A DNA stretch of 9,273 nt from Candidatus Zixiibacteriota bacterium (GCA_003641345.1 QNAD01000056.1:1-9273), one strand, 5' to 3'; counted from the stretch's first letter, positions 1 through 6,557 are shown. A program made the numbers and translations. The notes: a model not told the origin generated them from the sequence alone.

Positions 1-216
1 ATTGGGGAGCAATATCGTTCAGCTATTTATTATACGAATGAGAAACAGAAAGAAATATCAGGGAAGTTAATCAAATTGCTTTACGATAAAGGATTTGAAG
101 TTGTGACTGAACTTGAAAAAGCGGAAAAATTCTGGAATGCAGAAGATTATCATCAAGATTATTATAAAAATAATGGTGGTATGCCTTATTGCCATTTTTA
201 TAAAAAAAGATTTTAG
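1..216 (+). CDS. msrA: Peptide methionine sulfoxide reductase A, C-terminal fragment (5' end outside window)
   Basis: Frame 1 is open from the first base to a TAG at 214-216, giving 71 residues. It begins with I-G-E-Q-Y-R-S-A-I-Y-Y and contains W-N-A-E-D-Y-H-Q-D-Y-Y followed by the end P-Y-C-H-F-Y-K-K-R-F. These match the substrate-pocket and C-terminal signatures of MsrA, which reduces methionine-S-sulfoxide in oxidised proteins. The catalytic cysteine (GCFW motif) lies upstream and cannot be seen. The Cys in P-Y-C is in the tail and may be a recycling cysteine in some relatives, but I cannot confirm that here. The gene converges on the pilus locus and is probably unrelated to it functionally, although oxidative damage repair of envelope proteins is a conceivable link. 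Confidence 0.88.
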   Translation: MGEQYRSAIYYTNEKQKEISGKLIKLLYDKGFEVVTELEKAEKFWNAEDYHQDYYKNNGGMPYCHFYKKRF

Positions 217-228
217 TTTGTAAATGTA

Positions 229-253
229 ATGTTCTTGCGATAGAATGTTTTTT
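229..253 (+). terminator. Weak rho-independent terminator after msrA
   Basis: The arms ATGTTCT (229-235) and AGAATGT (242-248) can form a 7-bp stem with two G-U pairs around the 6-nt loop TGCGAT. A run of six T follows at 248-253. It starts 13 bases after the msrA stop and its T-run overlaps the usher stop codon on the other strand, so it fits termination between convergent genes. The stem is weak. No comparable T-tract is seen for the minus-strand transcript here. Confidence 0.42.
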
Positions 254-2840
254 AATTATCGGCGGTTAAAATAAAATTAATATTATCTACAAAATCACCA
301 TTTTCAACAGTTTTCACCTGAAATGGTATTGATTTCGGTTGTGATTTATAACCGGATTTTGATAATTGTTCTTTGTCGATTTCAGCCCGATACATTCCGG
401 GCGGAAGGCCTAAGTAGAAATATTCACCATTATTAAAGGTAAGGATTTCAGTTTTTTTGTTAGTTTGTTCATTGATAACAAAAATTCTTACGCCACCAAC
501 TCCAATTTTACCACTTTCAATTTCACGTTCAATCATCCCTGAAACTTCACCAGCAGTAATAATAGGAACATAAATCGACGTAACAGAATTTGGATTTATA
601 ATAACTTTGTAAGCATCATGCGACGGCAACAATTGTGGATTATCAAGACTGTATTGGTCAATATCTATAATGTATTCATTGTAAGGCCTAAGGCGATCAT
701 AGTACCAGAGATTTTCTTTTCCGAATCTGCTCATAGATGCCCCTTTAAGTTTTGCTTGCAGGTTGGCGATAATTTCTTCATCTTCATCATGCAGTCCGTT
801 ATAATTTCCATCAAGGAAAGGATAAATAACCGCAGTTCCGAACCCAACTGAATTTCTACGTTTAAATCTTACATCCATCTGTTCCTGATTCAACTGAATT
901 GAACCTTTTTGAGTTTGAACTAAAGAAATGTTGTTTTCATAGGCAGAGACCTTTGATGTGAAATCGGCAAATCCATTAAAGATGTGAAAGGAAAGCATGA
1001 ATGTATTAGAATGACTAATCATATTTCTTTCAACAGAAAAAGTCAGCTGACCTTTTTTGAAAATTCTTTTGTTCACATATAAACCGGCTTTGGTTAGCTG
1101 ATTCATACTATGATCATAATTGAATCTTACCTGAGGCCTAAACCATTTTATCCATGAAGTTGAAGCAAAAATTTGACTTGCCATGTTACTTAGATTTCTT
1201 GTGTAATAATCTGTTTTTTTGAAATTACCAAGATAATTAATATGAAATCTATAAAATGATGTATTGAAGCCATAATTCATAAAAGTAATACTTCTATCAT
1301 AGAACCGATCAAAAGTTACACGGTATCTAAGATTCAATCGAAATTTTTTATATTTTAATGGAATTGATGTTGAAAATAGAGAGTTATCTTTTTTGTTCAG
1401 CGAGTTTTTCGGGCTGTCTTTCTGATATATAGTATGACTTGCAAACATATTTAACATTCCAGGTATGCTGAAATTGAACCCGCCTGTAATAAAATTTGAA
1501 GGTGAAATAGATCCGCTTAAAAGAAAATTACCACGTACTTTATAACTTAAATCTAATGCAACAGCCGATTTATATTTGCTTGAATCAGTATTAAATGGTG
1601 CTTCGGTGGCGATACCTAACGTAAATGAATTAAACAAGCCGTAATAGCTGTTTGCCGATGCAAATCCTATGTCTTTATATCCATCTGTTTTTTTCCCGAT
1701 AGCGGCACAATATTGATATTCATTCTTTTTTAAAAGAGTATATGGGAAGGAATAAAATTTTTCTTCAACTTCAATTTCACCGTTAGGTCCATATTTCTTA
1801 ATCATTATACGGGTTGAACCGTAATTCAAATCAACCAAAAACGTATAGGTCCCGTCAGCATTGGTTCGGGTATAATCGACAAGTTTGTTATTCATATACA
1901 ATTCAATATCCCAACCTTCGCCGGCTTGACCATCGATATTGATTGTCTGAAAATATTTTTTTCTTATCTGTGGTTTGTTTGTAACAGAAATACCGCTAAT
2001 GTTTTGAGAAAGAGTTCCACCCGGATTAACTTCCCCAATAGAGACTTGAGAAACATACGGCATTTTATTGGCATAATAATGCCATTGGTATTTTAATCTT
2101 TCTGTCTCAAATCCTTTAACCGAATTACCCCCGCCTTGTAATGTAAAATCACCTCCCAGAAGCATCATCCCCAAATTTAACTGGCCGAAATGTGCAGACC
2201 TTCCTAAAGGAGAAGTTGTAATTGTCCAGTCAGCAGATCCTGCTTTGAACCATTCCCAGCTATAAGGCAATGTCTCTACATTTTGTTTTTTTATTTTAAC
2301 ACTTTTCAGCCTTTTATAAGAAAGCTGTCGTTTCAATTTTACATATGCCGGAAAATCCGGATTTAATGGCAGAAATACTTTTAGTTCGCTGAAATCAAAA
2401 TTCATCTTTAAATTAAAAATAGATTCAAAAAGGTTTGTCGTAAAATAAAGTTCGTTGTCGGTTTTTATATAATTAGAATTATCAATTTGAATTGTATTGC
2501 CAAAACATTTAGCTGTTCCTTTGTTTAAATCAATTTCAAATTTATTATTTTCATTAATATAGAAACCTTTACAAACATTAAGGCTTGGATCACTTTCTAT
2601 TTTAATATCGAATATTGAGAAAATTTCAAAGATTGGCATATAGATTTTTTGCCCGTCATATTGCACAAAAATATCTTTTTCAACCATTTTGGGGATTTCA
2701 AAACGAACAATAATTTCTTCCCGATAAGTTTCCATTGCTGAGATATCAGATACACCAAGACTTATCACGAGCAATACAACTACCTGTAGAATTGTCATCT
2801 GTAGTTTTTTACTATTTTTTGTAAGTCTTGAATTTATCAT
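252..2840 (-). CDS. Outer-membrane usher (fimbrial usher-like) for a DUF4402-type fibre
   Basis: This 862-residue protein has the length of fimbrial ushers (about 800-880), the outer-membrane pores that accept chaperone-subunit complexes and polymerise them. A signal peptide covers residues 1-35 (hydrophobic core about 16-30, cut after S-D-I-S-A). Residues 36-160 form an N-terminal periplasmic-type region. From about 165 to 660 the sequence alternates short amphipathic strands rich in Tyr, Phe and Asn, as in a beta-barrel. Inside it, around 290-365, lies a stretch (D-G-Q-A-G-E-G-W, later N-A-D-G-T-Y-T-F) resembling the usher plug domain. The C-terminus has two probable beta-sandwich domains: one opens with D-G-N-Y-N-G-L-H-D-E-D-E (677-688), the other (about 763-860) looks carboxypeptidase-regulatory-like. 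The gene is in frame with the chaperone stop, 21 bases downstream. No good Shine-Dalgarno sequence precedes the ATG (AAAGGAT is about 16 bases away), suggesting weak or coupled translation. Family assignment is by eye. Another large outer-membrane beta-barrel is the alternative. Confidence 0.75.
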   Translation of the reverse strand: MINSRLTKNSKKLQMTILQVVVLLVISLGVSDISAMETYREEIIVRFEIPKMVEKDIFVQYDGQKIYMPIFEIFSIFDIKIESDPSLNVCKGFYINENNKFEIDLNKGTAKCFGNTIQIDNSNYIKTDNELYFTTNLFESIFNLKMNFDFSELKVFLPLNPDFPAYVKLKRQLSYKRLKSVKIKKQNVETLPYSWEWFKAGSADWTITTSPLGRSAHFGQLNLGMMLLGGDFTLQGGGNSVKGFETERLKYQWHYYANKMPYVSQVSIGEVNPGGTLSQNISGISVTNKPQIRKKYFQTINIDGQAGEGWDIELYMNNKLVDYTRTNADGTYTFLVDLNYGSTRIMIKKYGPNGEIEVEEKFYSFPYTLLKKNEYQYCAAIGKKTDGYKDIGFASANSYYGLFNSFTLGIATEAPFNTDSSKYKSAVALDLSYKVRGNFLLSGSISPSNFITGGFNFSIPGMLNMFASHTIYQKDSPKNSLNKKDNSLFSTSIPLKYKKFRLNLRYRVTFDRFYDRSITFMNYGFNTSFYRFHINYLGNFKKTDYYTRNLSNMASQIFASTSWIKWFRPQVRFNYDHSMNQLTKAGLYVNKRIFKKGQLTFSVERNMISHSNTFMLSFHIFNGFADFTSKVSAYENNISLVQTQKGSIQLNQEQMDVRFKRRNSVGFGTAVIYPFLDGNYNGLHDEDEEIIANLQAKLKGASMSRFGKENLWYYDRLRPYNEYIIDIDQYSLDNPQLLPSHDAYKVIINPNSVTSIYVPIITAGEVSGMIEREIESGKIGVGGVRIFVINEQTNKKTEILTFNNGEYFYLGLPPGMYRAEIDKEQLSKSGYKSQPKSIPFQVKTVENGDFVDNINFILTADN

Positions 2841-2861
2841 ATTTCTAAAACGATTTATCCT

Positions 2862-3740
2862 TTATTCTGCGGCAACAGTGTAAAGGAAGCTGTTTCCTCT
2901 GATAATTCCTTCAGGTGGCAAGTCTTTTCTATCATCATTGTCTATTGTAATTTCAATTTTAAACGGAGGTTGAAAATTATTCGGTGGCACTTTAAATGAC
3001 AAGACCCGGGTCAGATCACGATAGACAGCCAGATTTATATGGTCTGATGCTATTTCTTTCTTGTTTGCATCTATAAGTCTGCCTTTTAATATGCCGATAT
3101 AAGATACATTCCCACGGTTAGCCATATCTATATAGCAATTAACTGTACTGTCCTCGTTTTTTACTCGAGTATCAATAACATCGAGTTTGGAAATTAAATT
3201 ACCGGTACGGTATTTTAGGATAATAGCCGTTTGCATTATCATATTTAATTTGGTTGTTATTTGTTCATTTTGTCCTGCTACCGGAAGAGTAGTGGAAGAA
3301 CCTTCGGAGCGTATTACGATTCTTGCCCAATATTCACCATCGGGTAAATCTTTGGGAGGACGGGCAACAAAACGAATTACCTGTGATGCCCCAGGAGCCA
3401 GAATCAGTTTTCTTGGAAAGACTTTTAACCAATCCACACATGAGCGAGGATCTGAATAGCCTGTTGTATCAGATAGTTCTATCTGGACATTTCCAAGGCT
3501 GTCAGATATCGGTACACCGAATCTGAAGAATACTGAAACTTCTTCTGGGTGGTCTGTCGGGTTTTGTAAAGTCATACGTCCTGTACGGTCCTTCTCTGAT
3601 AGATAGACCGAAGTAGGAGCGACTAATACTGAAGCCGAGAGATTTGCAGTTATCAGTGAAATAACTACAAAAAAGATAATTCCCCGCCATCTCATTATTA
3701 ATGAATGTCGGGGAATTTTTCGATTTTTCATCATCATCAT
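2862..3740 (-). CDS. PapD-like periplasmic pilus-assembly chaperone
   Basis: This is a 292-residue exported protein, slightly longer than classical chaperones (about 230-250). The signal peptide covers about 1-36 (core I-I-F-F-V-V-I-S-L-I, cut near N-L-S-A). The first Ig-like domain (37-150) has the A-P-T-S-V start, the L-Q-N-P-T strand, L-A-P-G-A-S-Q-V-I-R-F (114-124) and L-P-D-G-E-Y-W-A-R (132-140), which match the PapD N-domain pattern. The G1-strand equivalent is Q-T-A-I-I-L-K-Y-R (170-178). A second domain follows to the end. The family caps pilin subunits in the periplasm by lending its G1 strand. By eye, the basic residues that anchor the subunit C-terminus in PapD (Arg8, Lys112) are replaced here (Thr43, Ile174). 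The gene starts with four consecutive ATG codons; AGGAAG (3747-3752) sits 6 bases before the first, which supports that start. It lies between subunit and usher genes as in known chaperone-usher operons. Confidence 0.87.
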   Translation of the reverse strand: MMMMKNRKIPRHSLIMRWRGIIFFVVISLITANLSASVLVAPTSVYLSEKDRTGRMTLQNPTDHPEEVSVFFRFGVPISDSLGNVQIELSDTTGYSDPRSCVDWLKVFPRKLILAPGASQVIRFVARPPKDLPDGEYWARIVIRSEGSSTTLPVAGQNEQITTKLNMIMQTAIILKYRTGNLISKLDVIDTRVKNEDSTVNCYIDMANRGNVSYIGILKGRLIDANKKEIASDHINLAVYRDLTRVLSFKVPPNNFQPPFKIEITIDNDDRKDLPPEGIIRGNSFLYTVAAE

Positions 3741-3773
3741 TATTTTCTTCCTATGTTAAAGTTTACAACTTCC

Positions 3774-3832
3774 AAGTCAAATCCATTCGACTTTTACTCA
3801 AACTATTGAAGTTGCAACGTTTTAGTCAACTT
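3774..3832 (-). promoter_or_regulatory. Two small hairpins in the subunit-chaperone spacer
   Basis: Read on the minus strand, AAGTTG (3832-3827) pairs with CAACTT (3814-3809) around a 12-nt loop just after the upstream subunit gene. AAGTCGA (3793-3787) then pairs with TTGACTT (3780-3774) around a 6-nt loop, with one G-U pair. Neither is followed by a T-run, so they are not simple terminators. In several chaperone-usher operons a structure at this place stabilises the abundant subunit mRNA. That role is inference here and the stems are short. Confidence 0.3.
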
Positions 3833-3849
3833 TAAATCAAATTAACTAA

Positions 3850-4443
3850 TTAGGCACCTGTATAAGCGACTGTACACACGATGTCAGCTGAATATGCACC
3901 AACACGCTGGTCAACAGCTGGGAAAATTGTACCGCCCAAAAATAGATGTACAGTACCTACTACCAATGGTGTAACATCGTCAATATTGTACGGATCGGAA
4001 GCTGCCAGGGCGTTTACCGATGGAGTTCCTGCAACACCAGACGCATCTGGATCGACAATAAGATCAGTTGAACTGAAACCAATTACTAAACGATCTTCTT
4101 CAGAGGCAGTTCCATGCCAGAGATAATCTGGTAATTGTAAGTTTACAGAAAGTTCTTGTGTTGCAGCACCGGTTATGGTGAAATGTCCGCAAGCGGCGTC
4201 AGCTGGAGCTACAGAGACAGGAACACCTTGTAATACCGATGTACCAAAAGCCAATGCCTGTGAAGCTACTACTTGTAAGGCAGCCAAAACAGTTGCAGTG
4301 GCAGAACCAACTCCAACTTCCTGAGCTTTTACCGGAGTAAAAGAAGCCATCAGTGTAAATAACACGACAGCAACAGTCAGTTTAAATGTACGTTTAATCA
4401 ATTTCTTTCTCCCATTGATTATATTATTATTTAATAAATTCAT
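3850..4443 (-). CDS. DUF4402-like pilus subunit, copy 2 of a tandem pair
   Basis: This 197-residue protein has a signal peptide ending V-K-A at residue 40, before mature Q-E-V-G. The mature part has an A-T-A-T-V strand (49-52 region), L-A-F-G, G-V-P-V-S-V, the sequence around Cys85 (A-C-G-H-F-T-I-T-G), L-Q-L-P-D-Y-L, L-F-L-G-G-T-I-F-P, and the final strand G-A-Y-S-A-D-I-V-C-T-V-A-Y-T-G-A. This order fits DUF4402-type fimbrial subunits. Cys85 and Cys190 could form a disulfide between inner strands. The mature part is about 83% identical to the next gene's product, while the signal peptides differ. The start follows the upstream stop after only 4 bases, with AGGAG 9 bases before the ATG. A TTG at 4401, with GGGAGA 6 bases upstream, would give a more normal signal peptide and is a real alternative start. 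It is probably a major or stalk subunit, being closest to the chaperone, but its rank in the fibre is unproven. Confidence 0.8.
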   Translation of the reverse strand: MNLLNNNIINGRKKLIKRTFKLTVAVVLFTLMASFTPVKAQEVGVGSATATVLAALQVVASQALAFGTSVLQGVPVSVAPADAACGHFTITGAATQELSVNLQLPDYLWHGTASEEDRLVIGFSSTDLIVDPDASGVAGTPSVNALAASDPYNIDDVTPLVVGTVHLFLGGTIFPAVDQRVGAYSADIVCTVAYTGA

Positions 4444-4447
4444 TTTA

Positions 4448-5011
4448 TTATGCTCCTGTATATGCTACAGTGCAGACTATGTCAGCTGAATATGCGCCAA
4501 CACGCTGATCAACAGCGGGGAAAATTGTGCCACCTAAAAATAGATTAACTTCATTTGCTAATGGTGCTACATCGGCAATATTAAACGGGTCAGAAGCAGC
4601 CAAAGCATTTATTGTTGGAGTCCCTGGAATACCGGCGGCATCAGGGTCAACAATTAAATCTGTGGCACCAAATGCAATTACCAATCGATCTTCTTCAGAG
4701 GCAGTTCCATGCCAGAGATAATCAGGTAATTGTAAGTTTATAGAAAGTTCTTGTGTTGTAGCACCGGTAATCGTAAAATGCCCACAAGTGGCGTCAGCTG
4801 GAGCTACCGAAACTGGTACTCCCTGAAGAACTGCGGCACCAAATTGTAATGTCTGTGAAGCTACTACCTGTAACGCTGTTAAAACTGTAGCAGTAGCCTG
4901 ACCGATAGCAACTTCCTGTGCTTGTACCGTTGAGGTAGAGGACAGAATTAGCAAAAATACTGCTACAAGGATTGTACAGGTAAGAGTTCGTGCTCTAATA
5001 ACACGGAACAT
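4448..5011 (-). CDS. DUF4402-like pilus subunit, copy 1 of a tandem pair
   Basis: This 187-residue exported subunit has a signal peptide ending T-V-Q-A at residue 31. The mature protein starts Q-E-V-A-I-G-Q and continues with A-T-A-T-V-L, L-Q-F-G, the G-V-P-V-S-V-A-P-A-D block, Cys76 (T-C-G-H-F), L-P-D-Y-L-W, and the same last 30 residues as the downstream copy, including Cys180 and the end A-Y-T-G-A. The start is secure: GGAGG (5017-5021) lies 5 bases before the ATG, the best ribosome site in this half of the locus, which suggests high expression. It follows a 349-bp spacer with a terminator and a possible promoter, so it is probably the first gene of the subunit-subunit-chaperone-usher transcript. 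The cysteine next to the signal peptide core (Cys12) is not in a lipobox position. The strong translation signal fits a major subunit, which is inference. Confidence 0.82.
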   Translation of the reverse strand: MFRVIRARTLTCTILVAVFLLILSSTSTVQAQEVAIGQATATVLTALQVVASQTLQFGAAVLQGVPVSVAPADATCGHFTITGATTQELSINLQLPDYLWHGTASEEDRLVIAFGATDLIVDPDAAGIPGTPTINALAASDPFNIADVAPLANEVNLFLGGTIFPAVDQRVGAYSADIVCTVAYTGA

Positions 5012-5045
5012 GGTTACCTCCTTTTATATAAGTATTTGAAAACAT
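4995..5045 (-). CDS. Possible 16-codon leader ORF overlapping the subunit start
   Basis: On the minus strand, AAGGAG (5053-5058) precedes an ATG (5045) by 7 bases. The frame M-F-S-N-T-Y-I-K-G-G-N-H-V-P-C-Y runs into a TAG at 4997-4995, inside the first codons of the 4448-5011 gene. Its own G-G codons form the Shine-Dalgarno sequence of that gene. It could be a translational-coupling or leader peptide, or chance in AT-rich DNA. There is no homology evidence. Confidence 0.18.
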   Translation of the reverse strand: MFSNTYIKGGNHVPCY

Positions 5046-5224
5046 TTTTTATCTCCTTGCTAAATTTCTTAGCTGGTTAAATTTCATACAACTGTTTAAT
5101 CGTCATACAGTTCAAAATCTTAACAGCTAAAAGAGGAGAAAATTGCAGAAAACAATATATTTTGATAGTTTTTGTAGGAATTAATCAATTAATTGATGAA
5201 ACATGGTTTCAAATTGGATTATTA

Positions 5225-5254
5225 TTTATAACTTGAGCTATTATTGATTGTCTA
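5225..5254 (-). promoter_or_regulatory. Possible sigma70-like promoter for the 4448-to-usher unit
   Basis: On the minus strand, TAGACA (5254-5249) and TATAAA (5230-5225) are separated by 18 bases. Each matches the sigma70 consensus at five of six positions. It lies after the terminator at 5291-5328 and about 210 bases upstream of the 5011 start, implying a long leader. Such matches are common in AT-rich DNA, so it remains tentative. Confidence 0.3.
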
Positions 5255-5290
5255 AGTGTATTATTTCAAGTTGGTTAGCTAATTAGTGAT

Positions 5291-5328
5291 AAAAAAATAG
5301 GACACAATTACAAGCATTTGTGCCCTAT
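5291..5328 (-). terminator. Rho-independent terminator after the 5361-5930 subunit gene
   Basis: Read on the minus strand, ATAGGGCACAA (5328-5318) pairs with TTGTGTCCTAT (5307-5297), an 11-bp stem with one G-U pair around a 10-nt loop, followed directly by a T-run (complement of the A's at 5291-5297). It begins about 33 bases after the subunit stop codon. It separates the three genes upstream from the subunit-chaperone-usher group and implies that the latter has its own promoter. Read-through at some rate is possible. Confidence 0.82.
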
Positions 5329-5360
5329 ATTATCAATGAGAGAGAAAATTTCGTGTAAGT

Positions 5361-5930
5361 TTATGTACCGTCATAAGCTACGGTTAATATAATCAATCCC
5401 GTATAAACCCCTGCTTGTTGATTTACAGTAGGAATAACCCGACCTCCAATAAAAATAGCGGTTATTCCGGTGGCACCAATTGTAATTCCGCCCGGAAGGG
5501 CATGAGGGTTAATATTTAAAAAACCAGCCCCAAAAGCTGCCGGGTTAAGATTACCTGTATTATCAATTGAGCAATCATCAACATCAAAAACAATTACCAT
5601 ACGATCTTCAGCAAGAGGAGCAACATTAGTAGCCAGGTATTCCGGCAGAGAAAGAAAACAAGAGATTCCAGAATTGGGTTCCCCGCCAATCGAAAATACA
5701 CCGGCATTGACACCGTCGGCATTAGTCACGTTTTTAGCTACACCCTGAAGAACATTGCCAAAATCAAGATTCTGAACAGCGGTTACAGTTAGTCCAGTAA
5801 GTACTGTCGCGGTAGCTTCACCTGCCGCGGTAGCTTGGGCATGTATAGGGCTAATATTTATCAAAGAAAAAGCTATAATAATAAATATAGATATTTTCAG
5901 AAATATCAAAAGACTTCGACTAATATTCAT
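5361..5930 (-). CDS. DUF4402-like pilus subunit
   Basis: I take the start at 5930 (M-N-I-S-R-S), giving 189 residues, because GGAG at 5937-5940 lies 6 bases before it. The ATG at 5942, four codons upstream, contains part of that ribosome site and has none of its own. The signal peptide ends I-H-A at residue 31. The mature protein has E-A-T-A-T-V-L-T-G-L-T-V, N-L-D-F-G-N-V-L-Q-G-V, F-L-S-L-P-E-Y-L, R-M-V-I-V-F-D, F-I-G-G-R-V-I-P and the final strand G-V-Y-T-G-L-I-I-L-T-V-A-Y-D-G-T, in the DUF4402 order. Its two mature cysteines (91 and 120) are at different places from those of the tandem pair, so any disulfide differs. It is the last gene before the terminator at 5291-5328. It is likely a fibre subunit, distinct in sequence and possibly in position from the tandem pair. 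Confidence 0.8.
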   Translation of the reverse strand: MNISRSLLIFLKISIFIIIAFSLINISPIHAQATAAGEATATVLTGLTVTAVQNLDFGNVLQGVAKNVTNADGVNAGVFSIGGEPNSGISCFLSLPEYLATNVAPLAEDRMVIVFDVDDCSIDNTGNLNPAAFGAGFLNINPHALPGGITIGATGITAIFIGGRVIPTVNQQAGVYTGLIILTVAYDGT

Positions 5931-5936
5931 GAATCG

Positions 5937-5940
5937 CTCC
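5937..5940 (-). promoter_or_regulatory. Ribosome binding site fixing the start of the 5361-5930 gene
   Basis: The minus strand reads GGAG, then six bases (CGATTC), then ATG at 5930. The site overlaps an upstream in-frame ATG at 5942, which argues against that codon as the start. Confidence 0.6.
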
Positions 5941-6077
5941 ATGTTTATACAAGGTTGTTTAATTTACTTATTTCTAAAATCGGCAATATGAAAAAATAGT
6001 ATTGATATTAGGGGGAAAAAAAGAAGATGTATCTTATAATTGATTAAAACCTGAACAGAGGATAATAATTTATCTTA

Positions 6078-6557
6078 TCAATTACCGGTATATTGAATTT
6101 GAATTGTAAGTGGAGCGGTATAGTTACCTGATGCCTGGTTTACTTCCGGCATTACCAGTCCTCCAAGCCATATTGTAAGACCATTAGAGCCTATTCCATA
6201 TGTTATGGTTCGCCATGGGTTCTTATCATTGAACGGTGGGTTACTTTGATCAGGAGTAGTACTTGAATCCATAGAACAATCTGTTTGGCTAAAAACAATT
6301 CTCATAGTTTTGGAGCCTGCATACATATATGCAGGTAATATAAAATCTATTGTAATTTCGGCACCAGCAGTACCAGAGACAGTAAATTCTGCCGCTTTGC
6401 CAGCATCGGTTTTGGACACAACTTTGGGAACGCCAGTTAAAATAGTCCCAAAATCAAGATCTACTACAGGAGTTGGGATTTGTGAGAAAGCCGATATAAC
6501 CAAAGAAAAAAGAGATAAATTAATTAACAATATTATTTTGAAATATTTAATTTTCAT
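6078..6557 (-). CDS. Short DUF4402-like subunit lacking the N-terminal strand (candidate tip subunit)
   Basis: This 159-residue protein is the shortest of the recognisable subunits. The signal peptide ends A-F-S at residue 25, before mature Q-I-P-T-P. Unlike its siblings it passes almost at once into V-V-D-L-D-F-G-T-I-L-T-G-V: about 15 residues, including the A-T-A-T-V strand, are absent. The rest of the fold is complete: F-T-V-S-G-T-A-G-A-E-I-T, D-F-I-L-P-A-Y, R-I-V-F-S-Q-T-D-C, I-W-L-G-G-L-V-M-P and the end strand G-N-Y-T-A-P-L-T-I-Q-I-Q-Y-T-G-N. It has a single mature cysteine (Cys94), aligned with Cys120 of the 5361-5930 product. If the missing strand is the donor strand, this subunit can receive but not donate and would sit at the fibre tip. 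No clear ribosome site precedes the ATG, suggesting low expression, which also fits a tip. It lies 50 bases after the 6608-7054 gene, probably in the same transcript. Confidence 0.75.
   Translation of the reverse strand: MKIKYFKIILLINLSLFSLVISAFSQIPTPVVDLDFGTILTGVPKVVSKTDAGKAAEFTVSGTAGAEITIDFILPAYMYAGSKTMRIVFSQTDCSMDSSTTPDQSNPPFNDKNPWRTITYGIGSNGLTIWLGGLVMPEVNQASGNYTAPLTIQIQYTGN

Larger units (their letters stand above)
5012..5360. other. Intergenic spacer between the two subunit groups, with palindrome and short repeats
   Basis: I see no convincing gene in this 349-base stretch apart from the 16-codon leader candidate. It holds a minus-strand terminator at its right end, a possible promoter and a perfect 14-bp palindrome ATCAATTAATTGAT (5184-5197). 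It also has two related direct copies of CATACA(A)CTGTT / CATACAGTT (5086-5096 and 5104-5112) that also give the inverted pair AACTGT (5090-5095) / ACAGTT (5107-5112). These could be operator sites for the downstream genes. The AT-richness makes any single short motif weak evidence. Confidence 0.4.

Noticed and set aside
3187..3526. Plus-strand open frames within the chaperone gene
   Set aside because: They are antisense shadows of a clear minus-strand coding region and have no independent support.
3881..4126. Plus-strand open frame opposite the subunit gene, with a similar one at 4527-4721
   Set aside because: Both are mirror shadows of duplicated minus-strand genes, so their mutual similarity is explained by the duplication.
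5931..5942. Upstream ATG at 5942 as start of the 5361-5930 subunit
   Set aside because: It lies within the ribosome site of the ATG at 5930 and has no upstream site of its own.
6011..6023. Homopolymer tracts (G5 followed by A7) as a phase-variation switch
   Set aside because: The tract is short, lies well upstream of the next start and is not within a promoter or coding region that I can identify.
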